From G963677445 sp963677445 (GTDB lineage Bacteria > Bacteroidota > Ignavibacteria > Ignavibacteriales > Melioribacteraceae), in contig CAXXGF010000030.1 in assembly GCA_963677445.2 (NCBI GenBank), positions 4,197 through 68,196 on the forward strand: a stretch of 64,000 nt of DNA, given 5' to 3'. The notes beneath the pieces were generated by a model that saw only the letters and a program-made list of their open reading frames with translations, was not told the origin of the DNA and did not search any database. Positions 26,846 to 37,100 of the stretch are shown here, in pieces (within the stretch, counting starts at the first letter, position 1; the number at the start of each line of letters is the position of its first letter). Both the position numbers and the translations under genes were made by a program.

Positions 26846-27759
26846 TCTATTCCGACACGTTTGGGAATGCCGACAAGTTTTTTTAATCCCCGGGTATTGG
26901 CGAACATAATTCCGGCGAGAACCAGGGCGGTGCCGGCGATATCCATAAATGATAAGGTCTCATCGAGTATTATCCATCCCAGCAGAAGAGCTACTACCGG
27001 AGTTATAAATGTGATAAGTGAAAGAATAACAACATTTATTTTTTGCATCAGCCAGTAATATATCGTAAAAGTCATTACAGTGCCAAAAAATCCAAGGTAT
27101 AAAACCGGAAATATGGCATATGAATCAAATTTAAGCCGGGAAGTATTTTCAAATAACACCCCTAAAAATAATAAGAAAATTGATGCAAAAAAAACCGGAA
27201 CAAGATTCATTGAGAGAGGATGAAGATGTTTTCCATCTCTTTTTACAATAACCGCGACCGCGCCCTGAATTATTGAACTCACAACTATCGCTCCCATACC
27301 TATCAATGAATTGCTGAATCCGCCCGATATATTATCTGAAAAAATGATCACGAGACCGGAAAAGCCGAACACTACCCCCAGTATCTGCTCTTTACCTACA
27401 TATTCTTCAGGCATAAGCAGTTTCGAAAATATAATTACAAAAAATGGAAACATACCAAAAAGAACTGAAGAGATTCCCGAATCAACATGCTGTTCGGCCC
27501 AATATACCATAGCGAAAGGAATAGCAAATGAAAAGAGGGTCAGTATTACATATAATTTAACCGACTTTTTATCAAGCTGCAATTTTAATCCTTTGATCTT
27601 CATCAGCAGGAATATAAAAATTGATGCAACAGCGAACCTCGCGCCAAGTGATATCAGGGGCGTCAGAGAATTCAGACTAAGCTTAATCGCCATCCAGGTT
27701 GATCCCCAGAGAATGCACAGCAGTATATATCCCGACCATATTTTAACGTTATCGTTCAT
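26842..27759 (-). CDS. EamA/DMT-family transporter
   Basis: A 305-residue inner-membrane protein with ten predicted helices in two EamA repeats. The first opens with GYILLCILWGSTWMAIKLSLNSLTPLISLGARFAVASI, and the second with LIGMGAIVVSSIIQGAVAVIVKR, ending FMDIAGTALVLAGIMFANTRG. Such drug/metabolite transporters usually export amino acids or metabolites; the substrate cannot be told. It overlaps pgeF by 11 bp and folB by 4 bp. Confidence 0.88.
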   Translation of the reverse strand: MNDNVKIWSGYILLCILWGSTWMAIKLSLNSLTPLISLGARFAVASIFIFLLMKIKGLKLQLDKKSVKLYVILTLFSFAIPFAMVYWAEQHVDSGISSVLFGMFPFFVIIFSKLLMPEEYVGKEQILGVVFGFSGLVIIFSDNISGGFSNSLIGMGAIVVSSIIQGAVAVIVKRDGKHLHPLSMNLVPVFFASIFLLFLGVLFENTSRLKFDSYAIFPVLYLGFFGTVMTFTIYYWLMQKINVVILSLITFITPVVALLLGWIILDETLSFMDIAGTALVLAGIMFANTRGLKKLVGIPKRVGIE

Positions 27760-28492
27760 TCATTTCCTTAAGATATATTATTCCCAGCCCTCTTCCCGAT
27801 AACTTTCCATCCCTTCTGAAGGAATGAAAATTTCTATTTTCGAAGGAACAGATTTCAGAATATTCAATATTGAATTCAGGTATCCCCTCCTGTCGAAGAA
27901 TATTATAATTCTTTCCTCTCACATCAAGATAAAGATTCCCATCCTTTTCATTCAGATAATCAGCTTCAAAAAAATCGGCAAACTCCTTCCCGACCTGGTA
28001 ATTCTTCTGTGATATTGAGGGAGATATAAAACAGAATAATTCTCCGGGATTCGATGAATACCTGTTTTTCATTAATCTGATCGTTTTCCTCAGAATTTCT
28101 TTTTGGGTTCCTCTCCATCCGGAATGCGCCGCGGCAATCACTCTGTTTTTCCGGTCATAAATAAAAATCGCCGTACAGTCTGCCGAGAATACTGCCAGAC
28201 CAATTCCCCCTTGATCTGTAATTAAAGCATCCCCCTCCCTATCAGGAACAATTTCACTGATTGTCTTTATTGTATCTCCATGAACCTGTTTCTGGAACTG
28301 AACATCTTCAGGCCCGATACCAAGTTCCCCGCAAAATTGTTTTCGGTTTCGATCCACAGTTTCTTTGGAATCACCAACCAGGTAAGACATATTAAAGTGG
28401 AATTTATCCTCTTTGTTATGGCTGCTTCTTTTGCTGAAACCAAAAACTAAATCATCAAAGCGGGAAAATAAACGGCTTTCCAAGTGGGGCAT
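27749..28492 (-). CDS. pgeF: Peptidoglycan editing factor PgeF (laccase-domain, YfiH family)
   Basis: A 247-residue single-domain protein. The conserved metal-site residues are visible in FQKQVHGDTIK (His), AVFSADCTAIFIYDRKNRVIAAAHSGWRGTQKEI (Cys and His) and the C-terminal RNFHSFRRDGKLSGRGLGIIYLK. YfiH-type proteins remove wrongly incorporated L-Ser from muropeptide precursors and were earlier described as polyphenol oxidases. It is the first gene of the eight-gene leftward operon ending with ppx. Confidence 0.92.
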   Translation of the reverse strand: MPHLESRLFSRFDDLVFGFSKRSSHNKEDKFHFNMSYLVGDSKETVDRNRKQFCGELGIGPEDVQFQKQVHGDTIKTISEIVPDREGDALITDQGGIGLAVFSADCTAIFIYDRKNRVIAAAHSGWRGTQKEILRKTIRLMKNRYSSNPGELFCFISPSISQKNYQVGKEFADFFEADYLNEKDGNLYLDVRGKNYNILRQEGIPEFNIEYSEICSFENRNFHSFRRDGKLSGRGLGIIYLKEMNER

Positions 28493-28503
28493 ATTATTAA
28501 CTT

Positions 28504-28523
28504 ACCGGCCCGCGAGGGCCGGT
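28504..28523 (-). terminator. GC-rich hairpin between metC-like gene and pgeF
   Basis: ACCGGCCC and GGGCCGGT form a perfect 8-bp stem with a GCGA loop, just after the stop of the upstream trans-sulfuration gene. There is no strong T-run after it, so it may be a weak terminator or a processing/attenuation hairpin ahead of the pgeF operon. Confidence 0.5.
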
Positions 28524-28534
28524 GATAAATTATA

Positions 28535-29848
28535 TTAAAATGAGTTTAAACATCTGTCGAGATCATAAATTATATCCTCAGCTTTTTCAAGACCGATCGC
28601 CAGTCTTACTCCGCCCGGAGCTATACCTCTTTCTTCCAGTTTATCTGCCGGAACAACCGAATGGGTCATCGATGCCGGATGCTCTATCAGAGTTCTTGTA
28701 TGCCCCAGACTAACGGCCAGAGTCATGGTATAGGCATTATCGGCAACGTAGTTCATAAATCTGCCGCCAAGCTCCCTGCTTTCTTCCGCGGTTTTACTCT
28801 TGAGAACAAAATAAACCATACTTCCTGGAGCGAATTCACCATCGAAACTGATCATCTGTTTTTTTGCCAGCTCATAATCCCTAAAGGATTTCAAACCGGG
28901 ATAATTAACAAATGCCACCTTCTCATGGTTTTCAAGATATTCGGCAATCTTCCATGCCGAGGAAATCTGCTGTTTCTGCCTTATAGCCAGAGATGGCAGT
29001 CCGTAAGTAAGAATCGACCAGGCGCTTTTGGTATTTAGCACAGCTCCAAAATCTTTTCTGTAAAGAAGTACCATATCTCTGAATTTTTTCGGGCCTATTA
29101 CAACTCCTCCCATATCGGTTCCAAATCCCCCGATTCCTTTAGTCAGGGAATGAACCGTGAAATCAGAACCCAATTCAATCGGTCTCTGGCAGTAAGAGGT
29201 GGCAAAAGTGTTATCAACAACGATATATATCTTTTCCTCTTCACTTCTTGTTGAGTTATAAACATCAACCATCTTTCTGATCTCACCGATGTTAATGATA
29301 TCCATATTTGGATTTGCCGGAGTTTCAAAATATATGACACGGGTTTTTTCATTTACCAGCTTTTCAATATTTGTAAGATCGGTTAAATTTGCGTAGTTAA
29401 CTTTCAGGTTATTCCTGGGGTACCAGTTGTTAAAAAGGGATATTGTACATCCATAAAGTGTGCAATGAGAGATAATTTCCTCACCGCTTTTGGCGAGTAC
29501 TCCGAGTACTCCCGAAATGGCGCTCATTCCGCTCGCGAAAGTAACTGCCATCTCCCCTTTTTCTACAGACGCGAGGTTTTCCTCAAGCATATCCTTATTT
29601 GGCTCACCAAGTCTGTCATATATAAATATCGGAGGATCACCATCATGTTTGTTTGTCTGAGCAAATTTTATAAAACCCATGGCTCCTCTTTCAACCGAAT
29701 CGAGCCTGAAGGTAGTTGAAGAAGAAATAGGGGCTGTTACGTGATGTTCATAATCCCATTTATCCGACAGGTTCTTGCCATAGATAAGGTGAGTCTGCTG
29801 TGAATATTTTGTTTCATCTACACTGTTTTTCTTATTTTGTTCACTCAT
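28535..29848 (-). CDS. Cys/Met metabolism PLP-dependent enzyme (divergent trans-sulfuration family)
   Basis: A 437-residue fold-type I PLP enzyme. Features are VTFASGMSAISGVLGVL (PLP phosphate site), VIYFETPANPNMDIINI, VVDNTFATSYCQRPIELGSDFTVHSLTKGIGG with the Schiff-base Lys in SLTKG, and C-terminal SLGHTRTLIEHPASMTHSVVP. It is longer than the metB neighbour and differs at positions lining the active site (IYDRLGEPN instead of YSR..NPT; TKGIGGFG instead of TKY..GHSD). A methionine gamma-lyase-like or O-acyl-homoserine sulfhydrylase-like reaction is possible. It lies 62 bp downstream of metB. Confidence 0.82.
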   Translation of the reverse strand: MSEQNKKNSVDETKYSQQTHLIYGKNLSDKWDYEHHVTAPISSSTTFRLDSVERGAMGFIKFAQTNKHDGDPPIFIYDRLGEPNKDMLEENLASVEKGEMAVTFASGMSAISGVLGVLAKSGEEIISHCTLYGCTISLFNNWYPRNNLKVNYANLTDLTNIEKLVNEKTRVIYFETPANPNMDIINIGEIRKMVDVYNSTRSEEEKIYIVVDNTFATSYCQRPIELGSDFTVHSLTKGIGGFGTDMGGVVIGPKKFRDMVLLYRKDFGAVLNTKSAWSILTYGLPSLAIRQKQQISSAWKIAEYLENHEKVAFVNYPGLKSFRDYELAKKQMISFDGEFAPGSMVYFVLKSKTAEESRELGGRFMNYVADNAYTMTLAVSLGHTRTLIEHPASMTHSVVPADKLEERGIAPGGVRLAIGLEKAEDIIYDLDRCLNSF

Positions 29849-29910
29849 TCTTTTTCTCCCGAATTATATACCATTAAATAATACAGATAAAGATAAATAA
29901 ATTAACCTGA

Positions 29911-31044
29911 TCAGCCGGAAGCCTGCTTAATATCAGCAATCAGGTCTTCAACATCTTCAATACCGACAGATAACCTTATCAGGCTCTCAGTGAGGCCGAA
30001 TTTTTCTCTTTCCTCTTTCGGCACTGAAGCATGTGTCATTGTAGCAGGATGGCAGACAAGACTTTCAACTCCGCCAAGGCTTTCTGCCAAAGTAAAAACT
30101 TTTACTTTCGAAACAAATTTTTTCGCCCTTTCAACATCTCCGAAATCCATCGAAAGCATACCTCCAAATCCTCTCATCTGCGTTCTGGCAAGCTCATGCT
30201 GGGGATGCTCCTTTAAACCGGGATAATAAACTTTTTCGGCAAGATCGGAAGAATCCAGAAACTCAGCGATTTTTTGAGCGTTTTCATTATGCTGTTTCAT
30301 TCTTACCGCGAGGGTTTTTGTGGACCTTAGAGTCAACCAGCAATCAAAAGGAGATGGAATAGCGCCGGCTGCCTTCTGAATAAATCTTATCCTGTCGTGA
30401 AGTTTATCTTCATTAAGAACTACAATTCCCCCTACAATATCACTATGACCATTCAGATACTTGGTAGAACTGTGGACAACAATGTCGGCGCCAAGCCCCA
30501 GCGGATTTTGAAAGTAAGGACTCATAAAAGTATTGTCAACAACCGAAACCGCTCCCGCTTCCCGGGCTATTTCAGAAACCTCTTTTATGTCAATAAGACT
30601 CAGCATCGGGTTTGTGGGAGTTTCAATATATATCATCCTGGTGTTTTCCCTCAGAGCATCCCTGATATTTCCCGGCTCCGACTGGTTCACCCAGGAAAAT
30701 GACAATCCGTAATCAGTCATTATTTTTTCGAAAAGTCTGTATGTGCCGCCATAAACATTATCGGGCGCGATAATATGATCTTCCGATTTAACAAGCCCCA
30801 TCAGGGCATTTATCGCGGCCAGCCCTGAAGAAAAAGCTATTCCGTATTTCCCTCTTTCAAGTACGGCGATATTTTTCTCCATCGACTCTCGGGTCAGGTT
30901 ATGAGTTCGGGCATATTCGTAACCTTTATGTTGCCCCAGCCCCTCCTGGGCGTAGGTGGAAGTCATATAAATTGGTGTTATTACAGCGCCTGTAGTTAGA
31001 TCAGGCTGCTGTCCGGCATGGATCGCATCAGTCGAAAATCCCAT
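29911..31044 (-). CDS. metB: Cystathionine gamma-synthase / gamma-lyase
   Basis: A 377-residue PLP enzyme of normal length for the family. It has TDAIHAGQQPDLTTGAVITPIYMTSTYAQEG, YARTHNLTRESMEKNIAVLE, AFSSGLAAINALM, VVDNTFMSPYFQNPLGLGADIVVHSSTKYLNGHSDIVGG with the PLP Lys in STKY, and LAESLGGVESLVCHPATMTHASVP. These features fit either CGS (methionine synthesis) or CGL (cysteine synthesis); sequence alone does not decide. It is followed by a second, divergent paralogue, suggesting a sulfur amino-acid pair. Confidence 0.87.
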   Translation of the reverse strand: MGFSTDAIHAGQQPDLTTGAVITPIYMTSTYAQEGLGQHKGYEYARTHNLTRESMEKNIAVLERGKYGIAFSSGLAAINALMGLVKSEDHIIAPDNVYGGTYRLFEKIMTDYGLSFSWVNQSEPGNIRDALRENTRMIYIETPTNPMLSLIDIKEVSEIAREAGAVSVVDNTFMSPYFQNPLGLGADIVVHSSTKYLNGHSDIVGGIVVLNEDKLHDRIRFIQKAAGAIPSPFDCWLTLRSTKTLAVRMKQHNENAQKIAEFLDSSDLAEKVYYPGLKEHPQHELARTQMRGFGGMLSMDFGDVERAKKFVSKVKVFTLAESLGGVESLVCHPATMTHASVPKEEREKFGLTESLIRLSVGIEDVEDLIADIKQASG

Positions 31045-31239
31045 CTGAATATCCTGACATAATAATTAATTCATCTTCTCTAAATATAAACTTTGGCAGG
31101 CAAATAACTAAAAAATAAACCCTTTTCACATATTTTTTTCTGAATTTTCCAGATCACTAAAACCGGGATGAGATTATACTTCAAAGATGATTCAAAAAAC
31201 CTTAATACCAGCGAGCCCGTTATCATTTTGAATATAAAA

Positions 31240-31268
31240 AACAAGCCCGGCCTTAACCGGACTTGTTC
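31240..31268 (-). terminator. Rho-independent terminator
   Basis: Minus-strand stem AACAAGTCCGG / CCGGGCTTGTT with a TTAAGG loop, followed by TTTTTTATATTC. It directly follows the stop of the decayed small gene at 31278. Confidence 0.85.
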
Positions 31269-31277
31269 TGATGGGGA

Positions 31278-31704
31278 TCATACTAATCTGTTTACCAAAC
31301 CCCCCTGTTGGGCTAAACCTGAATTTTGCATACTTGACAACATATCTTCAAGCTCATCCTGTGATAAATCGCCCGATTGCTGTTGTTCGAGCAGATCGGA
31401 AATCATTTGTGCTTCAGGTCCCATGCCGGGTCCCTGTCCGGGTGGTGGTCCATTCGGCTTTTCAGGCGGTTTAAAACCTGCTTCATTCATAATCTGTCCG
31501 AACTCCTTACCCGGTGTAATACCGGCTTATTTGATTTCTGTCATCATTGATTCCCTGTCATCCGAACTTAAATTTTCCGGATCATACTGTGAAATGATAT
31601 CCTGAAGCTGACCGGTTTGGTCCTCACTCATTAGTTCGGAATTCATTTTTCCGGGAGGCGGATATGGAAGCCGTCCTTCATATTTGTCCTATACTTCCAG
31701 TCAT
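31278..31704 (-). pseudogene. Decayed small Gly/Pro-rich protein gene with in-frame stop and frameshift
   Basis: From an ATG at 31704 behind a good GAGGAG ribosome site, MTGSIGQI meets a stop; a one-base shift near 31688 continues as EGRLPYPPPGKMNSELMSEDQTGQLQDIISQYDPENLSSDDRESMMTEIK, where a TAA (31527-31529) interrupts, then AGITPGKEFGQIMNEAGFKPPEKP and a Gly/Pro-rich middle run on to the stop at 31278. The pattern of PPP, then SxxDpxNLS, then AGIxPGkEfxxxMxxaGF resembles small bacterial proteins with an EF-hand-like repeat. The shared frame on both sides of the TAA, and the intact terminator, suggest recent loss. Confidence 0.6.
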
Positions 31705-31816
31705 GAAATTTCTCCTCAATTAGTTATCAGAATTAAATGCGCCAGGCGTTTTTCTGATATTATTATCGCCCCGGGCAGAAATTATATAATTGTAAATTCT
31801 GAACTTTAAATGGTAA

Positions 31817-32701
31817 TTAACGGACATTTTTCATCTGCCGGTAAACTGCCGGAGTTATAGTAATATACTTTTTGAAGAATTTATTGAAATTCGACGGATC
31901 ATCAAAACCAAAATTCATAGCTATCTCTTTCACTGGTTTATTGCCATGCGCCAGTTCCCTTTTTATTTCGAGCGCTACCCTTTCTCCGATTATTTTTTTC
32001 GCGGTTTTTCCCGAAAGAGAAGTCAGAACTCTGTTGAGTTTTTTTGGTGTAATATTTAGCTCTCCCAAATAAAATGTTACTGTTCGATTCTCAATGAACT
32101 TGCTCTCAAGCAGTCTGTAAAAATCATCCAGTATCTGGTAATCACCATTATTTCTTCTTGCCATTTCAACATTATCCCGTATCTTTCTTTCAGCCAGTAA
32201 TATTATTGTTCGCAGCATATTTGAAAGAATATCCGACATTCCATATTTGTATTTATCCTGTTGCTCTTTCTGCATTTTTTTCATCAGAATAAACATCTCG
32301 GTAAATTCAAGATCACTTAATCTGACAACCCTTTGTTTAATCCCTCTTCGGAATAGACTCAAATTTTCCAAAAAGAATCTCTTCTCAGCCCTGCATGAAA
32401 ATGCCTCCTCATCAAAAACCAGTACAAATCCCTGCGGATATTCTATAAATCCAATGTGTTCAACTTCCCCCTTTGACAGCCCGATAAATGATTTTGATTC
32501 AAGTATATGCTGTTCCCCATCGACGCATAAAACAAGCTTTCCGGAACCGATTATTATCAACTGGTAATAATTCGTTCTGAAGGAATTGCCCCTGAGTTCA
32601 TAAAGCTTGCTCGCAACATCCCGCAAATCGAGTATTAATGTTTCCGACACACTTTCAGATAGTTCTTTTTCCTGAAGAAAAGTTTCTCTGTAGTTTTCCA
32701 T
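31817..32701 (-). CDS. AraC-family transcriptional regulator
   Basis: A 294-residue regulator. The N-terminal beta-barrel (about 20-130) is cupin-like (YYQLIIIGSGKLVLCVDGEQHILESKSFIGLSKGE) and is followed by a helical linker. The C-terminal double helix-turn-helix (about 200-294) is clear: VTFYLGELNITPKKLNRVLTSLSGKTAKKIIGER, then GNKPVKEIAMNFGFDDPSNFNKFFKKYITITPAVYR. Its stop is downstream of the efflux operon, with 181 bp between it and tolC, so it probably has its own promoter. It may control the efflux genes, but the LytTR system is the closer candidate. Confidence 0.88.
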   Translation of the reverse strand: MENYRETFLQEKELSESVSETLILDLRDVASKLYELRGNSFRTNYYQLIIIGSGKLVLCVDGEQHILESKSFIGLSKGEVEHIGFIEYPQGFVLVFDEEAFSCRAEKRFFLENLSLFRRGIKQRVVRLSDLEFTEMFILMKKMQKEQQDKYKYGMSDILSNMLRTIILLAERKIRDNVEMARRNNGDYQILDDFYRLLESKFIENRTVTFYLGELNITPKKLNRVLTSLSGKTAKKIIGERVALEIKRELAHGNKPVKEIAMNFGFDDPSNFNKFFKKYITITPAVYRQMKNVR

Positions 32702-32882
32702 TTTTTCAGTTCTTTATTTGCAAAATCAGACAGTTATTTGATTATAGCGGTTTTAAGTTTTGACGTTTTTTCCCCGCACTTCTTTCATTTGTCCGGTTTA
32801 ATTTTTTTTTTGACCTTTTCACTTTAATTTCAATAAAAAGTTTAACAATCACCCGATAAAGAGATAATGGATGAACGAATAA

Positions 32883-34169
32883 TTATTCCAGAATATTTCC
32901 TGTAAGATATATCAGGCTCACTTCTGAAAGTTTCGCCGATATCTTTGAAATAGTAATATTTACCCGGGCCTGGCTGTAATTAACCTGCGCTTCCCTGAAT
33001 TGTGTTGATGTTATCTGGCCAAGTTCATAATATTCTTTTGACCTCAGGAAATTTTGCTCAGCGGCTTTAAGACTTGTTTCATTTGTTCGTAAAATATCAA
33101 GGTTATGGGTGTAGTCCGAAAAATAATTCTTCAGATCAGTCGCGAGCTGAAGTCTTTCATTTTCGAGCTGAAGTTTGCTGTTTTCTATAGCAATCCTTGA
33201 GTTTTGCTCTTTAATGCTTTTTTGGTCTCCGTCAAAAAGGTTAAAACTCAAAGTTAATCCGGCGGAAAAACTGGAATTCGGATCATTCATACTTACGCCA
33301 AAATCAGCTGCCGATTGGTTATAACCATAAGTGGAGCTTAAGTTCAGTGTCGGATAATAACTCCCTTTCGCTATTTTAAGGTCCAGTTCATTTCTCTTAA
33401 TATTGTTTTTAATATAATTATAGGAACTGTTTTCCGAGAGCATTTCTTTCATTATTTCATCAAATTCATATTGCCTGAAAGAGGGAATATCAGGTATTAC
33501 ATCAAATTTATAATCGGGCTTCATCGCCAGGGCGCGTGTGATATTTCTCTTGCTTTCCAGGTAGCTGTTTCGTGAATCAAGAAAATTAATACTGTCCCTG
33601 TTATGATCAACTTCAGCGTTCAGAAGATCAAGCCCGGTAGCTTTTCCATATTCCATGTTCAGCTTAACTTTCTCATATCTTTCCCGCGAAATTTCCAACA
33701 TTTCGCTGTATACTTTCATATTCTCAAGATTAATGACCGCCGAATAATAGGAGTTGATCAACTGGTAAACTGCAGCTTCCATCTGTTGACGCGCTGTCAG
33801 TTCTCCCCCTTTCACAAGTTCCTTAAGTTTAGCATAGTTATTTATATTGGCCAGACCATCGAACAAAGTATAACTAAGACTGATTCCGGCACTCGTGGCA
33901 GTTGTTTTTTTTGTCATTTCCCCCGTTCCGGTTTTCGTCGTATTATCGGTATAGTTTACCCCTGCAGAAAGATCAAGCCGCGGAATCAGCCCGGCATTCG
34001 AAGCGGAGGCGCTGTTCTTATATCTCTTAACATTATTTTCAGCTATTTGAATATCATAATTATTTTCCAGACATACAGATATCGCTTTTTCCAGAGATAG
34101 TATTTCCTGAGCTGAAACCGTAATTCCACTCAGGAGAAATAAAATAATAATCAAAATTAGTTTTTTCAT
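32883..34169 (-). CDS. TolC-family outer-membrane efflux protein
   Basis: About 428 residues after trimming to the Met that begins the signal peptide (MKKLILIIILFLLSGITVSAQ). Two outer-membrane efflux repeats are visible, with ILSLEKAISVCLENNYDIQIAENNVKRYKNSASASNAGLIPRLDLSAGVNY and the paired IAKGSYYPTLNLSSTYGYNQS. Long coiled-coil helices fit the periplasmic channel of a tripartite pump. It is 25 bp downstream of the RND gene (34194), so the three genes form one transcript. Substrates are unknown. Confidence 0.9.
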   Translation of the reverse strand: MKKLILIIILFLLSGITVSAQEILSLEKAISVCLENNYDIQIAENNVKRYKNSASASNAGLIPRLDLSAGVNYTDNTTKTGTGEMTKKTTATSAGISLSYTLFDGLANINNYAKLKELVKGGELTARQQMEAAVYQLINSYYSAVINLENMKVYSEMLEISRERYEKVKLNMEYGKATGLDLLNAEVDHNRDSINFLDSRNSYLESKRNITRALAMKPDYKFDVIPDIPSFRQYEFDEIMKEMLSENSSYNYIKNNIKRNELDLKIAKGSYYPTLNLSSTYGYNQSAADFGVSMNDPNSSFSAGLTLSFNLFDGDQKSIKEQNSRIAIENSKLQLENERLQLATDLKNYFSDYTHNLDILRTNETSLKAAEQNFLRSKEYYELGQITSTQFREAQVNYSQARVNITISKISAKLSEVSLIYLTGNILE

Positions 34170-34193
34170 CTTTTTCTCAATATTTATCATTTT

Positions 34194-37100
34194 TTATTCA
34201 ATAACCGCGTTTAATTCAATGACAGCCTGCTCAACTTCCCGCGGATCAGGTCTTACCCCGGTAATCCGGTAACGGATATAAACCTTAAGATTATTGGTCG
34301 CGATCATCAGTGTCGGAAGAATAGTCAGGGTCAAAAATGTTGAAACAATCAGTCCGTAAGCAAGGCTTATCGCCATTGGGACAACCATCTCGGCATGTGT
34401 ATTGCCCGAGAATATCAGAGGCATCAGGCCGGCGATTGTGGTAAGCGAAGTAAGTACAATCGGGCGAAAACGGGAAACAGTCGCTTCAATTACTGCCGCG
34501 GCATAATTCTTCCCTTCTCTCAGCAGATCATTCACCCGGCTGATCAGCACTATCGCGTCATTGATCATAACTCCCATCAAAGCAATCAGGCCAAAATATG
34601 AAGGCATATCAATCGCGTAACTATGTATCGCGTGTCCCCACCCTATTCCTATCAATCCGAATGGGATGAGAGCGAAAACAAGCGTTGTCTGTAAGAAGGA
34701 ACGGAAAGTAAATGTAATAATCACCAACAGCAGGATCAGGATCATCGGAATAACTTCCAGAAATGAACCGAGCGCTTTTTCCATTTCTCTCGAATGCCCG
34801 CCATGAATTTCCTTAATTCCCGGGTATTTACTCTTTAATGCCGGAAGAATATTATTATTTATCTCTTCCTTTATCTCACTCAGATTCACATCCTGATTAA
34901 GCAGATCGGCCTCTATTCTTACAGCTCTTTTACCGTTATAATGGTTAATTGATGTCAGATTTCGTTCATACTTCATGTTAGCGATTTCCCGCAGAGGGTA
35001 AGCGCTCTGATCACCTGTTCTGATACGCATATTTTCAAGTTTGCCTATTGATGAACGATCCGATTTATCATATCTGACCCAAACCTTAACAAGATCAAGT
35101 CCCCGGTTAATACGCTGAATTTCAAGCCCGAAGAATCCATACCTTACCTGGTTCATAACATCCTGCAAAGTAAGACCTAAAGGATAAGCCTTTTCTTTGA
35201 GCGTTATCTCAATTTCTCTCATACCGGTCTCATAATCATCAACAACATTTTTCAAACCCGTCAGTTTATTCAGTTCAGCTTTCAGTTCCGTTCTGGCCGA
35301 ATCCAGTTCCTCCAGATCAAGACTCTGAAGAGAAACAGACACCGGTTTTCCAAAATGGGACTCCTGCACAAAATTGAGCCTTTCGGCATCTTTAATCGTA
35401 CCGGCATTTTTTCTGACAGCATTGGAAAAATCACCTGAACGCATATTTCTCTGTTCACCTTCAAGCAGAAAAACTCTCAGCATCCCGGCATTCGACGCGG
35501 TCTGGTTTACCTGTACACTCTTTACTATTTTCAGCGAATCATTTCTCTTCGCGTTTAATTCATCCGCTGTTTTCCAGACAGCATCCTCAAGCCGGAGAAG
35601 ATGATTAAATGTCACTGATTCAGGTGTGCCCGAAGGCATTTCAAGTGATATCTGGACAAAATCTCTGCTTCTGACCGATGAGTCCCCGCTCTTTATAATA
35701 CCTCCGTAAAAGGCGCCATATGTAATTATCAGCGCGGAAACAGGCAGAAGCAATGTGAGAAATTTATGATTTAACGACCACCTGAGCATTGGCTGAAAAT
35801 ATTTTTCCCTGATATTTACCAGCCAGTTATTTGCCGCGGTCTCAAATTTTGTTTTTTTCACATTTTTGTCCAGCGCTTTTGAATGCGCGACATGCGCGGG
35901 AAGTATAAAAGCCCCTTCAATAAGAGAAAACAGAAGCGCGGCGATAACGACAAAAGCCATCTCAACCATAAACTGTCCGAAAACTCCCTCAATGAAAAAG
36001 AAAGCCAGAAAAGCCGCTACCGTTGTGAGCACCGCTGAAAATACAGCGGGTAAAACTTCCATTGCCCCGTCAACAGCCGCCTGCAGCCTCGATTTTCCCT
36101 CTTCATAATGACGGTATATATTTTCACTGATTACTATCCCGTCATCCACCAGTATGCCAATTACGAGAATCATTCCGAAAAGTGACATTTTATTCAGAGT
36201 AAGTCCGTAAAAATTTGCCACGAGAAACATTCCAAGAAAAGAAAGAGGAATACTCGCCGCGACCCAAAAAGATAACCGGTAATTCAGGAACAATGATAAA
36301 AAGAGAAGAACAAGAAAAAATCCCATTATGCCATTATTGAGCAGTATGCTCTGCATGGAATCAATTTCTACCGAAAGATCATAATTTATCTGAGCCCTGA
36401 CAACTTCATGTCCGGCATTAAATTCTTCAACATACTTTTTAATTTCATTGGAAATATGAATTATATCTTCCCTGGTGGTGTGTCTGACAATAATTGATAT
36501 GGAAGGTTTACCATTCAGCAAAGTCTTATTAGGAGTTTCCTCCCATTTGTCCTGAATGGAGGCAACATCACTCAGTCTCACGACAGCTCCGTCGGCGGAA
36601 GAACGAAGAACAATATTCCGCATATCCTCGGCGTAATATTTTTTCTGTTTTGTTCGGATAAAAAGTTCTTCACTTTCCCCTCTTATTGTTCCACCGGTCA
36701 GATCAATATTGGCCCCTTTTACCGCGTTATATGCCTCCTGGAATGTCATATTATAAGCCAGAAGATCTTTTTCCCTGAAACTTATCTCTATTTCTTCATC
36801 AGGAAAACCGGCAAGTTCAACTTTGGAAATTCCTTCAATGCCTCTCAGATTATCCTCAATTTCGCGCGCGTATTCTTTCAGTTCGCGAAGATCAACATCA
36901 CCGTTTATAGCGAAAAAAACCGCCGGCGCGAGGAATTCCACCTTCTTTACGTTGGCAGGCTCCATTCCTGCCGGAAACGAACTTATCCCATCAACCGCGT
37001 TCTTAACATCCTGAAGCACAACATCCGCGTCTTCCCCCGCATCCAGTGAAATATTCACTAAACCCGAATTTTCGAATGATTGTGAAGTAATCTCATCAAT

